Shown here piece by piece: positions 8,297 through 17,821 of a stretch of 64,000 nt of DNA. The position numbers and the translations under genes were made by a program. The stretch's first letter is position 1, and every line of letters starts with the position of its first letter. The stretch is from the NCBI RefSeq assembly GCF_025515275.1, contig NZ_JAOPFU010000009.1:1-64000 (forward strand), in the 5' to 3' direction. Source of the stretch: Catenovulum sp. 2E275 (GTDB taxonomy: Bacteria > Pseudomonadota > Gammaproteobacteria > Enterobacterales > Alteromonadaceae). The notes below the pieces were generated by a model. It was given only the letters and a program-made list of their open reading frames with translations. It was not told the origin of the DNA and did not search any database.

Positions 8297-9625
8297 TTAT
8301 TGCAGTAAACTTTGATTAATTGAGTTTAAATCTTCAATTGATAAAGTACCGGCTGCATTTTTCAGGGTTAAAATAGCATTAATATAGCTATATCTGGCAC
8401 TGGCTAAATTACGTTTAGCATCGTAAACCACTTGGGTACTATTAAGCACATCTACAATTGTTCGTGTACCGACCGAAAAACCAGCTTTGGTTGCTTTTAA
8501 TGCACTTTCAGCCGATACAACGGCTTGTTGTAACGCATTAATTTGCGCCAGACTGGTATTAACATCATTATACGCACTGCGAACCTGTCTGATAATTTGG
8601 CGATGAACCTGATTAAGTTGTTGGCTGGCCACTACATATTGCTGGCGGGCTTGTTTAGTTTGAGCGGTTGTGCTGCCACCAGAATAAATTGGCACATTTA
8701 AACTAACTGTCCAAGATAAACCATCATTATTAGTCTGCACTGTTCTAAGCTGGTTTTGATTATCCATTGCCTGTGCTTCTGTGTCGGCCCAAGTATAATT
8801 AGCGGATAAATCAGCACTGGGTAAATGACCGGCCTGAGCAATTTCTATATCTTGTTTTGCGGCGGCTACCGCCATTTTTTGTTGCAATAATGCCGGATTA
8901 AATTTTTCAGCTAATTCTAACCAGTTAGTCACTTGTTTAGGGGTTAACTGCGGCGGCGAAAACTGCTCGGTATTGAGTCCGTCTAACGATTGATAATACT
9001 GACCCGTAATTTCACGTAAGTTTTCTTTGCTCAGTTCAATCGCATTTTGAGCCGCAATTTCTTGAGCAACAACCGAATCGTATTGTGCCTGAGCTTCATG
9101 CAAGTTAGTGATTGCTGAAATCCCAACTTCTAATTGATGGCGGGTTTTTTCTAATTCTTGTTTAATTGAGGCTTTTTGCGCTTCAACAAAGCTTAAATTA
9201 TCCATCGCTTCAAGCACACTAAAATAACCGGCGACTACCCGAGTCATCAAACTAAGTTGAGTTTGCTGCAAGGAAAATTCGCTTTGTTTTATCACTTTTT
9301 CAGATTTAGATAAATTAAGCCAATTATCATGTTTATAAATTGATTGCGACAAACTGACTGTCGCAGCCTGACGTGTGGTTGCCTGTAAATCATCATCGGT
9401 ATAACTTAAACTGCCGTTTACCTGAGGTAAAATACCAGCTCGCGCTAAAGGTTTATTTTGCAAACTGGCCTGATAGCTGGCTTTTGCTTGTAATAAAATC
9501 GGATCTTGCTCAAGCGCAGCCTGATAAACAGTCACTAGATCAGTTGCTTTGGCAAACGGCGATAAAATAAAAGGGGACAGTGCTAAGCTTGCTTTAATAA
9601 TTTGTGTTATTCGGTTTTTGAGCAT
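8297..9625 (-). CDS. tolC: TolC family outer membrane channel
   Basis: TolC forms the outer-membrane exit duct for efflux pumps and type I secretion. The 442-residue protein begins with a signal peptide (Leu-rich, cleavage expected near residue 27) and then has the two-fold repeated helix/strand pattern of the family. The end region contains GFSVGTRTIVDVLNSTQ, the typical TolC signature. The gene is divergent from nudF, as tolC is next to nudF in E. coli, which supports orthology to TolC rather than a drug-pump-specific paralogue. The shared 169-bp intergenic region should hold both promoters. Confidence 0.92.
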   Translation of the reverse strand: MLKNRITQIIKASLALSPFILSPFAKATDLVTVYQAALEQDPILLQAKASYQASLQNKPLARAGILPQVNGSLSYTDDDLQATTRQAATVSLSQSIYKHDNWLNLSKSEKVIKQSEFSLQQTQLSLMTRVVAGYFSVLEAMDNLSFVEAQKASIKQELEKTRHQLEVGISAITNLHEAQAQYDSVVAQEIAAQNAIELSKENLREITGQYYQSLDGLNTEQFSPPQLTPKQVTNWLELAEKFNPALLQQKMAVAAAKQDIEIAQAGHLPSADLSANYTWADTEAQAMDNQNQLRTVQTNNDGLSWTVSLNVPIYSGGSTTAQTKQARQQYVVASQQLNQVHRQIIRQVRSAYNDVNTSLAQINALQQAVVSAESALKATKAGFSVGTRTIVDVLNSTQVVYDAKRNLASARYSYINAILTLKNAAGTLSIEDLNSINQSLLQ

Positions 9626-9794
9626 GCGGAATCCTGCTTATGTCAGAAAAATCAAAGAGTTCAAATCATTTAAGCTAACTCAGAGCAAAATTTGCAAACC
9701 GATTAGTCACTTGAACTCGTTTGGGTATCCAGTTAAGTTAGTTTATTATACCCAGACAGAATTAAAAAGCATTGCTTATGGAAGACTTATTGTA

Positions 9795-10433
9795 ATGAAA
9801 TCAAAAGAAAATTCTCTGCCTTTTCAATTTAATAAAAATGATGTTGAGGTGATTAAAAAACAAAACCTGTTTTCCCGCTTTTTTAATGTATCTTTAGTGA
9901 CTTTTAAGCATAAGTTATTTGAAGGTGGCTGGTCGGAACCGGTACAAAGAGAAATTTTTGAGCGTGGCGATGCTGTAGTGGTATTACCCTATGATCCGAT
10001 TCGTGACGAGATAGTTTTAATTGAACAAGTGCGAATAGGGGCAATTTTAAATGCAGCAAACCCGTGGACTTTTGAACTGGTAGGCGGCATGGTTGAACAA
10101 GATGAAAGCATAGAATCAGTTGCGATTCGTGAAACGCAAGAAGAAACCGGACTTGAAGCTTCACACTTAATGCCAATGCAAAGTTATTTATCCAGTTGTG
10201 GTGGCACCAGTGAACGGATTTTTTTATATGTTGCCAAAGTAAATGCACAAGCAATAAAACCGGTTTGTGGGCTAGACTATGAAAATGAAGACATTAAAGT
10301 GCATGCATTTCCCCGAACTCAGGTGATGGCGTGGCTGAATCAGGGGCAAATTGAAAACGCATCAGCTTTAATTGGCTTACATTGGCTGCAAACTAATTTA
10401 GAAAAGGTAAAACAAGATTGGCAAATTCAATAA
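9795..10433 (+). CDS. nudF: ADP-ribose pyrophosphatase NudF
   Basis: NudF is a Nudix hydrolase that splits ADP-ribose into AMP and ribose 5-phosphate. The Nudix box is intact: GGMVEQDE followed by RETQEETGL, fitting GX5EX7REUXEEXGU. The open frame extends upstream to 9549 but overlaps tolC there. I chose the ATG at 9795 because GGAAG precedes it and it gives 212 residues, close to the 209 of E. coli NudF. It is the first gene of a tightly packed run to parE; the next gene overlaps it by 16 bp. Confidence 0.92.
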   Translation: MKSKENSLPFQFNKNDVEVIKKQNLFSRFFNVSLVTFKHKLFEGGWSEPVQREIFERGDAVVVLPYDPIRDEIVLIEQVRIGAILNAANPWTFELVGGMVEQDESIESVAIRETQEETGLEASHLMPMQSYLSSCGGTSERIFLYVAKVNAQAIKPVCGLDYENEDIKVHAFPRTQVMAWLNQGQIENASALIGLHWLQTNLEKVKQDWQIQ

Positions 10434-10882
10434 CGCTTAGCAGGCACAAAAAATATGTACCGGATTTAGTTGCGCTCAATAGTTTATGTGAGCGTAATTT
10501 TATGCTGCTTGAGCGTTTGGTCGATAGCTGGGAAATTGCAGGGCATATTAACCAGTTTGAGACTTCGCCCAGTTTTGTTTTTCAAATTAAAGTATTAGAG
10601 CTGAGCCGTTATACCAATTTGTTAGAAATTAGGCAGCTTTCAACCAGCCTGCCGGATTTTTTGCAGCCTAAAGTACAGGTACGGGTGTATCACGATGCGA
10701 AAATGGCAGAAGTGATCAAAAGTCAGAATATCAGCCGAATTCAGCCGAGTTATATTTATCCGAATAAACAAATGCATCAGCCAGATGAAAAACATCAGAT
10801 TAATTTGTTTTTGCACGACTGGTTGGTTTTTTGTAAAGAGCAAGGCATGAGTTTACCCAGTCAGGTTGCGGGCTTAAATTAA
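10418..10882 (+). CDS. yqiB: DUF1249 family protein YqiB
   Basis: A 154-residue soluble protein matching the DUF1249/YqiB family, identified from its place between nudF and cpdA and from sequence features such as the N-terminal YVPDLVALNSLCERNFMLL and the YHDAKMAEV segment. Its function is not established. It overlaps nudF by 16 bp and cpdA by one base, so translation is likely coupled. Confidence 0.85.
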   Translation: MANSITLSRHKKYVPDLVALNSLCERNFMLLERLVDSWEIAGHINQFETSPSFVFQIKVLELSRYTNLLEIRQLSTSLPDFLQPKVQVRVYHDAKMAEVIKSQNISRIQPSYIYPNKQMHQPDEKHQINLFLHDWLVFCKEQGMSLPSQVAGLN

Positions 10883-11718
10883 TGCCGCTACTCAAATTTG
10901 CACAAATCACAGATTGCCATATTAAAGCGAATAAAACGGATGAATTTTATGGTTGTTTGCCATATCAAAATTTACGTACTGTATTAGCTGATATTGCCGC
11001 TGCTCAAACTGAATATAACGGCATTATCTGGACAGGTGATTTGGTGCAGGATGAAGTTTGGCAAAGTTATCAAAATATTCTGGATGCGATTGGCGAAGTT
11101 AACTGGCAGATTCCATTTTATGCCATCTTGGGTAATCACGATAAACCAGCGTTATTTGAGCGGTTTAGGCAAAGCCCGTATTTTTCAGCGCAGCATTTAA
11201 CGCAGGCCAATTTGCAAAACAGTTTGCAGGCTGAGCCGCCACAAAATAAATCTGTAATAGAGTTTGAACACTGGGCGTTACTGTTATTTAACTCTTATGC
11301 TGATGATTTAAATGGTGGAGGCCGGATTAATGAGCAACAGCTTGAACAAGTTTTGTCACAAGTTAACCCGAAAATTACCCATTATTTAGTGGTTTTACAC
11401 CATCATTTAGTGCCGTTTGCTAGTTTTATTGATAAATATAGTTTGCAACAGTCCGATGCTTTTTTAACTTGGTTTGAGCAAAATGCTAAAGTGAAAGCGG
11501 CCATTCATGGTCATGTCCATACCATAGCCAGCGGTACTTTAGCCAACAAAGCTTGGTTTGCCGGACCGGCCAGTTCAGTGCAATTTGGTCATGCTGATAA
11601 GTTTGAGATTACAGATACCCGCGCGGCTTATCAGCAAATTTCTTTACTTGAAAACGGGCAAGTCAAAGTATTAGCTAAAACCTTAGTAAGCTCGGCAGAA
11701 TTTTTGAATGATGAATAG
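10882..11718 (+). CDS. cpdA: 3',5'-cyclic-AMP phosphodiesterase CpdA
   Basis: CpdA is a cytoplasmic class III phosphodiesterase that hydrolyses cAMP and so tunes CRP signalling. The calcineurin-like metal-binding motifs are all present: QITDCH near residue 8, GDLVQD near 53, GNHD near 87, LHHH near 171 and HGHVH near 209. The length of 278 residues fits E. coli CpdA (275). The start ATG overlaps the yqiB stop. Confidence 0.92.
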   Translation: MPLLKFAQITDCHIKANKTDEFYGCLPYQNLRTVLADIAAAQTEYNGIIWTGDLVQDEVWQSYQNILDAIGEVNWQIPFYAILGNHDKPALFERFRQSPYFSAQHLTQANLQNSLQAEPPQNKSVIEFEHWALLLFNSYADDLNGGGRINEQQLEQVLSQVNPKITHYLVVLHHHLVPFASFIDKYSLQQSDAFLTWFEQNAKVKAAIHGHVHTIASGTLANKAWFAGPASSVQFGHADKFEITDTRAAYQQISLLENGQVKVLAKTLVSSAEFLNDE

Positions 11719-11724
11719 CAATTT

Positions 11725-12330
11725 ATGACAGTCAAACGCAAAATTATTTACCTACATGGATTTTTAAGTTCGCCAAAATCGTTAAAAGCCCAACTTAGTA
11801 TTGCGTTTTTTAGCCAGCAAAATCCGCAAGTTGAAATTATTGCTCCCCAACTGGCTAATCATCCAGAGTCGGTAGCCGCTCAACTTAGTGAGTTAATTCA
11901 AACTCATCAAACTGAATTAGCTGGGTTTATCGGCAGCTCATTGGGTGGTTATTTTGCAACTTATTGTGCGGCTCAAACTGGCTTACCCGCAGTGTTAATT
12001 AATCCAGCTATGTATCCTTATTTACTGCTGGCTAATTATTTGGGTGAGCATGTGCATCCGTATACTCAGCAAAAATTTTGGATAACGGATGACTTTAATC
12101 AGCAACTTAAAAGCTTTGAAGTTGAAAATGTGACAAATTTAAGTATAAAAGCTTATGTACAAACAGCCGATGAAACATTAGATTATCGCCAGACCTGTGC
12201 TAAATTCAGTCCGCAGCAAGTTTGTGTGATTGAAGGCGGCGATCATGCTTTCCAAGGCTATCAGGATTATTTACCCGAGATTGCTGATTTTTTACTAACG
12301 AATAAATACAGTATTTCCAATAAAAGATAA
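11725..12330 (+). CDS. yqiA: YqiA family alpha/beta-hydrolase (esterase)
   Basis: A 201-residue alpha/beta-hydrolase. The nucleophile elbow is GSSLGGY near residue 72, an early LHGFLSSP segment forms the oxyanion region and a late GGDHAF segment supplies the likely catalytic Asp/His. E. coli YqiA has esterase activity, with unknown physiological substrate. It lies 6 bp after cpdA and 8 bp before parE, within the conserved operon. Confidence 0.9.
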   Translation: MTVKRKIIYLHGFLSSPKSLKAQLSIAFFSQQNPQVEIIAPQLANHPESVAAQLSELIQTHQTELAGFIGSSLGGYFATYCAAQTGLPAVLINPAMYPYLLLANYLGEHVHPYTQQKFWITDDFNQQLKSFEVENVTNLSIKAYVQTADETLDYRQTCAKFSPQQVCVIEGGDHAFQGYQDYLPEIADFLLTNKYSISNKR

Positions 12331-12338
12331 GAAGAATT

Positions 12339-14252
12339 ATGTCTGAAAAACAATATAACGCTGGCTCCATTGAAGTATTAAGTGGTTTAGAACCGGTTCG
12401 TCGCAGACCCGGCATGTATACAGACACAACCCGTCCGAATCATATTGGTCAGGAAGTTATCGACAACTCGGTTGATGAAGCCATGGCCGGACATGCCAGC
12501 CAAATTAAAGTGATTTTACATCCGGATCAATCGCTTGAAGTTTCTGATAACGGCCGCGGGATGCCGGTTGATATTCATCCTGAAGAGGGCATTCCGGGCG
12601 TTGAATTAATTTTAACCAAACTGCACGCCGGTGGTAAATTCTCTAATGATAACTATCAATTTTCTGGTGGTTTGCACGGGGTTGGGGTGTCAGTGGTCAA
12701 TGCGTTATCCAGCCGGGTCGAGGTAACGGTAAAACGCGACGGACAAGTTTATCAAATCGCATTTGAAAACGGCGATAAAGTTTCTGATTTAGAAGTGATT
12801 GGTACTTGTGGAAAACGCAATACCGGCACTAATGTCCGGTTTTGGCCAGACGCCAGCTTTTTTGATTCTGCCAAATTTTTAGTTTCTAAACTCATTCATA
12901 ACCTAAAAGCCAAAGCGGTTTTATGCCCAGGGCTTGAAATTGAATTTACCGATAAAGTTAATGATGAAACCCATAAATGGTGTTATCAGGATGGTTTACG
13001 CGATTATTTAACGCACTCAGTTAAAGGGTACGAAACCATGCCTCAAGAGCCATTTATTGGCGAATTTTCTAGTGCCACTGAGGGGGTAGAATGGGCGGTT
13101 ACTTGGCTGGTTGAAGGTGGAGAAGGCATTTACGAAAGTTATGTTAACTTGATCCCAACGGCACAAGGCGGTACTCATGTTAATGGTTTACGCCAAGGTT
13201 TATTGGATGCAACCCGCGAGTTTTGTGAGTTTAGAAATTTAATTCCGCGTGGGGTTAAATTAACGCCGGAAGATATTTGGGATCGATGCAGTTATATTTT
13301 ATCCACTAAAATGCAAGATCCTCAATTTGCAGGGCAAACTAAAGAACGTTTATCGTCACGTCAGTGCGCTGCTTTTGTTTCTGGCGTTGTGAAAGATGCT
13401 TTTAGTTTATGGCTGAATGAACATACTGATATTGCAGAACAATTAGTTGAAGCATTTATTGCCAATGCCCAAAAGCGAATGCGCGCAGCTAAAAAAGTGG
13501 TTCGTAAAAAAATTACGACAGGTCCGGCTTTACCGGGTAAATTAACCGATTGCACTTCGCAAGACCCATCACGTTCTGAATTATTTTTAGTCGAAGGTGA
13601 CTCAGCCGGTGGTTCGGCAAAACAAGCCAGAGACCGAGAGTTTCAGGCGATCATGCCGCTAAGAGGGAAAATTTTAAATACTTGGGAAGTTGAATCCGGC
13701 CAAATTTTATCATCGCAGGAAATTCATGATATTTCTGTTGCCATCGGGATGGATCCAGATTCAAGTGATTTATCCGGTTTGCGTTATGGCAAAATTTGTA
13801 TTTTGGCCGATGCTGACTCTGATGGTTTACATATTGCCACTTTATTATGTGCATTATTTATTAAACACTTTAGCAGTATAGTCGCAGCCGGGCATGTGTT
13901 TGTTGCTATGCCGCCACTCTACCGGATTGATGTAGGTAAAGAGGTATTTTATGCGCTGGATGAAGACGAGAAAAAAGGCATTTTAGACCGAATTGAAGCT
14001 GAAAAAAAACGCGGCAAAGTTAATGTACAGCGCTTTAAAGGTTTGGGTGAAATGAACCCGCTGCAATTACGCGAAACCACGATGGATCCAAATACTCGCC
14101 GTTTAGTCCAGTTAACGATTGATGAAAGTGAAGCAACCATGGAGTTAATGGACATGCTGCTTGCGAAAAAACGCAGCGGAGACCGAAAAATTTGGCTTGA
14201 GCAAAAAGGGGATCAAGCTGAGTTGGCATTAGCTAATTTGGAAGAAGAATAA
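12339..14252 (+). CDS. parE: DNA topoisomerase IV subunit B (ParE)
   Basis: ParE is the ATPase subunit of topoisomerase IV, which decatenates replicated chromosomes with ParC. The protein has the GHKL ATPase motifs (DNSVDEA near residue 43, GLHGVGVSVVNALS near 110), a transducer domain, and the TOPRIM motifs LVEGDSAGG near 418 and DADSDG near 492. The 637-residue length is normal (E. coli 630), so it is not a gyrase B with its extra insert. It ends the nudF-parE cluster and is followed by a strong terminator. Confidence 0.97.
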   Translation: MSEKQYNAGSIEVLSGLEPVRRRPGMYTDTTRPNHIGQEVIDNSVDEAMAGHASQIKVILHPDQSLEVSDNGRGMPVDIHPEEGIPGVELILTKLHAGGKFSNDNYQFSGGLHGVGVSVVNALSSRVEVTVKRDGQVYQIAFENGDKVSDLEVIGTCGKRNTGTNVRFWPDASFFDSAKFLVSKLIHNLKAKAVLCPGLEIEFTDKVNDETHKWCYQDGLRDYLTHSVKGYETMPQEPFIGEFSSATEGVEWAVTWLVEGGEGIYESYVNLIPTAQGGTHVNGLRQGLLDATREFCEFRNLIPRGVKLTPEDIWDRCSYILSTKMQDPQFAGQTKERLSSRQCAAFVSGVVKDAFSLWLNEHTDIAEQLVEAFIANAQKRMRAAKKVVRKKITTGPALPGKLTDCTSQDPSRSELFLVEGDSAGGSAKQARDREFQAIMPLRGKILNTWEVESGQILSSQEIHDISVAIGMDPDSSDLSGLRYGKICILADADSDGLHIATLLCALFIKHFSSIVAAGHVFVAMPPLYRIDVGKEVFYALDEDEKKGILDRIEAEKKRGKVNVQRFKGLGEMNPLQLRETTMDPNTRRLVQLTIDESEATMELMDMLLAKKRSGDRKIWLEQKGDQAELALANLEEE

Positions 14253-14312
14253 CCGTTTTTTATACGGGGTGCTCAGCTTTAAAGCAGGTAATCTCTAAAT
14301 AACAAGCAATAA

Positions 14313-14348
14313 AAAAGCCGCTTATTTTTAATTAAATAAGCGGCTTTT
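14313..14348. terminator. Bidirectional terminator between parE and ppnP
   Basis: A perfect 15-bp stem (14313-14327 and 14334-14348, loop 6 nt) with a GCCGC/GCGGC core and A and T tracts on either side. It serves parE on the plus strand and ppnP on the minus strand. Confidence 0.9.
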
Positions 14349-14403
14349 GTTTAGTTTAAAGCTTAGTTTTAAAGACTCATTTTTATATTCAGTCTTTATT
14401 AAC

Positions 14404-14685
14404 TTATTCGTAAGTACAAAGGTAAGCCGTATCTTGCTCAACTTTAACTTGGAAAGATACATTCGCTTCAACTTCAAAGCTGCTGCCAGAATTGAAAGTT
14501 TGCCACTGCGTTTGACCCGGTAATAACACAGTTAATGCACCGCTAACCACTGTCATTACTTCTTTTTTGCTCGTACCAAATTCATAATCACCGGCTGCCA
14601 TTACACCAACAGTCGCTGGTAATTTTTCGCCTTCAAATGCGATTGATTTTACTTTGCCATCAAAATATTCATTTACGTTAAACAT
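14404..14685 (-). CDS. ppnP: Pyrimidine/purine nucleoside phosphorylase PpnP
   Basis: A 93-residue cupin-fold protein of the YaiE/PpnP family, which phosphorolyses several nucleosides to base and ribose 1-phosphate. Recognisable family segments are [13 protein letters not shown] at the start, the central [15 protein letters not shown] and the C-terminal YLCTYE. The length matches E. coli PpnP (94). It appears monocistronic, with its own terminator shared with parE. Confidence 0.9.
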   Translation of the reverse strand: MFNVNEYFDGKVKSIAFEGEKLPATVGVMAAGDYEFGTSKKEVMTVVSGALTVLLPGQTQWQTFNSGSSFEVEANVSFQVKVEQDTAYLCTYE

Positions 14686-14772
14686 AAGTGTCTCTTCGAT
14701 TAATAATTAAAAATTTCAGCGCATTTTACGGGGTTGAAAATAAAAATAAACTAAAACTTAGTTTTGGCTCTG

Positions 14773-15780
14773 TTAAAACAATTCATTGCCGGTTTTTTCA
14801 CCATTTAAAATCGTTATCACATTATTCAGTGTGGTTTGGGCAATACAGTTTAATGCTTCTTCGGTAAAAAATCCCTGATGTCCGGTAACCAATACATTCG
14901 GAAAAGTTAATAAGCGCTGAAAAATGTCATCATCAATAATTTCGGTAGATAAATCTTCAAAAAATAAATTGGCTTCAAGCTCATATACATCCAAACCTAA
15001 ATAACCTATTTTCTTTTGTTTGAGCGCTTGTAATACATCATCGGTTTTTAACAAACCACCTCGGCTGGTATTGATTAGCATAACATTGGGTTTCATTTTG
15101 TCTATGCTGGCGTGATTAATTAAATATTGGGTTTGTGGCATTAATGGACAATGTAAACTGATAATATCGCTTTGGGCGATTAACTGATCCAGCTCAACAT
15201 AACGCCCGCCGACAGCTTTAATTTGTTCAGATTGATTGGGATCGTAACACAATAGTTTGCAGCCAAATCCAGTTAAAATTTTAGCAACAGCTAGCCCAAT
15301 TTTACCTGTACCTATTATACCAACCGTTTTGTTATGCAGATTAAAGCCCATTAAACCAACCAGCGAAAAATTATCTTCTTTTACTCTGTTGTACGCTTTA
15401 TGGAATTTACGGCTTAAAGTGAGCATTAAACCAACCGTATGTTCGGCAACCGCCTCAGGTGAATATTCAGGTACTCGGCAAATTTTAAGTCCAATTTGTT
15501 TGGCATATTGCACATCTACATTATTAAAACCAGCGCAGCGTAGGGCAATTAGCTCTGTGCCTCCGGCTTTTAAGATATCGAGCGTTGTTTTATCGGCAAT
15601 GTCATTTACAAAAATACATACCGCCGAAAACCCTGCTGCCAGTTCAGCCGTTTGTTGATTCAGGCTCACATCAAAATAGGTGATGTCGAGCGGGTAGGCC
15701 GTTAAATTTTGAGTGAAAAAAGTTTTGTCGTAACTTTTGCTATTAAAAACGGCTAACTTAATTGGAGACTGAACTGACAT
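14773..15780 (-). CDS. ldhA: Fermentative D-lactate dehydrogenase (2-hydroxyacid dehydrogenase)
   Basis: An NAD-dependent enzyme reducing pyruvate to D-lactate. It has the Rossmann motif GTGKIG near residue 155, the catalytic Arg in NTSRGG near 239, a Glu in DVYELE near 267 and the His in GHQGF near 302. The 335-residue protein aligns along its length with E. coli LdhA (329), including RCAGFNNVD near residue 80, which favours LdhA over other members of the large family. AAGGA precedes the ATG. The glutathione peroxidase gene lies upstream on the same strand, 33 bp away. Confidence 0.88.
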   Translation of the reverse strand: MSVQSPIKLAVFNSKSYDKTFFTQNLTAYPLDITYFDVSLNQQTAELAAGFSAVCIFVNDIADKTTLDILKAGGTELIALRCAGFNNVDVQYAKQIGLKICRVPEYSPEAVAEHTVGLMLTLSRKFHKAYNRVKEDNFSLVGLMGFNLHNKTVGIIGTGKIGLAVAKILTGFGCKLLCYDPNQSEQIKAVGGRYVELDQLIAQSDIISLHCPLMPQTQYLINHASIDKMKPNVMLINTSRGGLLKTDDVLQALKQKKIGYLGLDVYELEANLFFEDLSTEIIDDDIFQRLLTFPNVLVTGHQGFFTEEALNCIAQTTLNNVITILNGEKTGNELF

Positions 15781-15813
15781 AGATAAATTCCTTATTAATT
15801 TTACGATTAAAGG

Positions 15814-16293
15814 TTAATTAATCAGCTTGGCTAAGTCTTGCTCGATACTTTCCGGTTTGTCGGTTGGCGCATATCGTTTTAGCACTTCACCCGTTGGCGA
15901 TACTAAAAATTTTGTAAAATTCCATTTAATTGCCTGAGTGCCTAAAACACCTTTTTGTTCTGATTTTAAATATTTATAAAGCGGATCTGCATTGTCGCCA
16001 TTCACTTCAATTTTAGCCATCAGCGGAAAACTAATATTAAACTTTAAATCACAAAAACTTTTAATTTGTGTGTTATCACCCGGTTCTTGTTGACCAAATT
16101 GATTACACGGAAAAGCCAGAATTTCTATTTTTTCTTTTAACCTGTCGTACATTGCCTGTAACCCCTGATATTGTGGGGTAAAACCGCATTCGCTGGCCGT
16201 ATTAACAATGAGTAGCCATTTGCCTTGATAGTCACTTAAATTAACCTGATTACCGGTTGAATCTGTGACACTAAATTGATAAATATCTGACAT
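15814..16293 (-). CDS. Glutathione peroxidase family protein (cysteine type)
   Basis: A thiol peroxidase that reduces hydrogen peroxide or lipid peroxides, usually with thioredoxin or glutathione. The active-site Cys lies in NTASECGFT near residue 33, with Gln in FPCNQFGQQEPG near 67 and Trp in KWNFTKFLV near 125. There is a cysteine codon and no selenocysteine UGA. The open frame extends upstream to 16362, but the ATG at 16293 has an AAGGAAAT ribosome site and gives 159 residues, the usual length. It resembles E. coli BtuE. It is probably co-transcribed with ldhA. Confidence 0.9.
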   Translation of the reverse strand: MSDIYQFSVTDSTGNQVNLSDYQGKWLLIVNTASECGFTPQYQGLQAMYDRLKEKIEILAFPCNQFGQQEPGDNTQIKSFCDLKFNISFPLMAKIEVNGDNADPLYKYLKSEQKGVLGTQAIKWNFTKFLVSPTGEVLKRYAPTDKPESIEQDLAKLIN

Positions 16294-16403
16294 TTTTATT
16301 TCCTTAAGCTTAAACCACATTAAGAATGAAATTTGTTCTATGCTATACGTAGTCAATACCATTTAGATGACATAATCAATTGATAAATTTTGATTTGACT
16401 GAA

Positions 16404-16421
16404 TTCAAACAAGTGTTTTAA
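16404..16421 (+). promoter_or_regulatory. Candidate PsrA-type operator upstream of fadI
   Basis: An 18-bp near-palindrome TTCAAAC-N4-GTTTTAA lies 90 bp before the fadI start and differs at one base from a perfect repeat. PsrA, the fatty-acid-degradation repressor of many Alteromonadales and pseudomonads, binds CAAAC-N4-GTTTG-like palindromes as I recall. The position and form fit, but the assignment is an inference. Confidence 0.4.
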
Positions 16422-16510
16422 TTTTGTGAATTTCAAGGTATAACTTAGCTATAGACTCAAATAGCTTGAGTATAAAAAAATAAATACCTTTCACTAACTG
16501 AGGGAATTTC

Positions 16511-17821
16511 ATGGCTCAATCAACTGCTTGTAAAACTCACGACGGACAGCGAATAGCTGTTGTTACCGGGCTGCGAACGCCATTTGCCAAACAGGCAACT
16601 GCTTATCATGGCGTATCTGCGTTAGATTTAGGAAAATTATTGGTTAATGAACTGATGGTCAGACACGATTTTGATCCTAAGTTAATTGAGCAAGTGGTAT
16701 TTGGACAAGTGATTCAAATGCCGGAAGCGCCTAATATCGCCCGTGAAATTGTGTTAGGAACTGGGATGGATGTGAATACCGATGCTTATTCAGTATCACG
16801 CGCCTGTGCGACCAGTTTTCAATCGAGCGTGAGTGTCACAGAGTCAATTTTAAGCGGACAAATTAGTTGTGGATTAGCGGGTGGCGCAGATTCATCTTCG
16901 GTATTACCGATTGGGGTTTCTAAAAACTTAGCGCATATTTTGGTTGATTTAAATAAAGCCAAAACCATGAGTGCAAAATTAAGTTTGCTGAAAAAATTAA
17001 AAATGACAGATTTAGTGCCGGTTCCACCTGCGGTGGCAGAATATTCTACCGGACTTTCAATGGGGCAAACGGCAGAACAGATGGCTAAAACACACAAAAT
17101 TAGCCGTCAATCGCAAGATGAACTTGCACATCGCTCCCATACTTTAGCGGCTAAAGCATGGCAAAATGATTGGTTGGCGGATGAAGTGATGACTGCTTAT
17201 CCAGAGCCTTATAAAACTTATTTAAGACAAGATAATAATATTCGCTTTGATTCAGATTTAGCCTCGTATCAAAAATTAAAACCCGTCTTTGATAAACGCC
17301 ACGGCAGTGTGACCGCCGCTAATGCAACTCCCTTAACCGACGGTGCAGCCTGCGTATTACTAATGCGCGAAGATCAAGCAAAAGCTTTGGGTTATCAGCC
17401 TTTGGGTTATATTCATAGTTACGCATTTAGCGCAATTGATGTTTGGCAGGATATGTTAATGGGGCCATCTTACGCGACGCCTAAATTATTGGATAAAAAC
17501 GGGATGAAGCTTGCTGACATTGATTTAATTGAAATGCATGAAGCTTTTGCCGCACAAACCTTAGCAAACATCAAAATGTTTAACAGCAAAAAATTTGCTG
17601 AAGAAAAATTAAACCGCAGCGAAAAAATTGGTGAAATTGATATGGATAAATTTAATGTAAACGGCGGCTCAATTGCCTATGGGCATCCGTTTGCGGCAAC
17701 CGGTGCAAGGCTAATCACCCAAACTCTGAATGAGCTTAAACGTCGAGGTGGCGGTTTAGGTTTAACCACAGCTTGTGCAGCAGGTGGTTTAGGGGTTGCC
17801 ATGTTATTGGAGGCAGAATAA
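16511..17821 (+). CDS. fadI: 3-ketoacyl-CoA thiolase FadI
   Basis: FadI performs the thiolytic last step of beta-oxidation in the FadIJ complex. The catalytic Cys is in SRACATSFQ near residue 98, the His in [16 protein letters not shown] near 390 and the second Cys in TACAAGGLG near 423. Its 436 residues equal E. coli FadI. The ATG is preceded by GAGGGA. The stop codon overlaps the fadJ ATG by one base, which indicates translational coupling. Confidence 0.95.
   Translation: MAQSTACKTHDGQRIAVVTGLRTPFAKQATAYHGVSALDLGKLLVNELMVRHDFDPKLIEQVVFGQVIQMPEAPNIAREIVLGTGMDVNTDAYSVSRACATSFQSSVSVTESILSGQISCGLAGGADSSSVLPIGVSKNLAHILVDLNKAKTMSAKLSLLKKLKMTDLVPVPPAVAEYSTGLSMGQTAEQMAKTHKISRQSQDELAHRSHTLAAKAWQNDWLADEVMTAYPEPYKTYLRQDNNIRFDSDLASYQKLKPVFDKRHGSVTAANATPLTDGAACVLLMREDQAKALGYQPLGYIHSYAFSAIDVWQDMLMGPSYATPKLLDKNGMKLADIDLIEMHEAFAAQTLANIKMFNSKKFAEEKLNRSEKIGEIDMDKFNVNGGSIAYGHPFAATGARLITQTLNELKRRGGGLGLTTACAAGGLGVAMLLEAE

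Noticed and set aside
9549-9794. Extended N-terminus of NudF (82 residues)
   Set aside because: The stretch overlaps tolC in the opposite strand, has no family match and lies before a good ribosome site at 9780; the ATG at 9795 gives the normal length.
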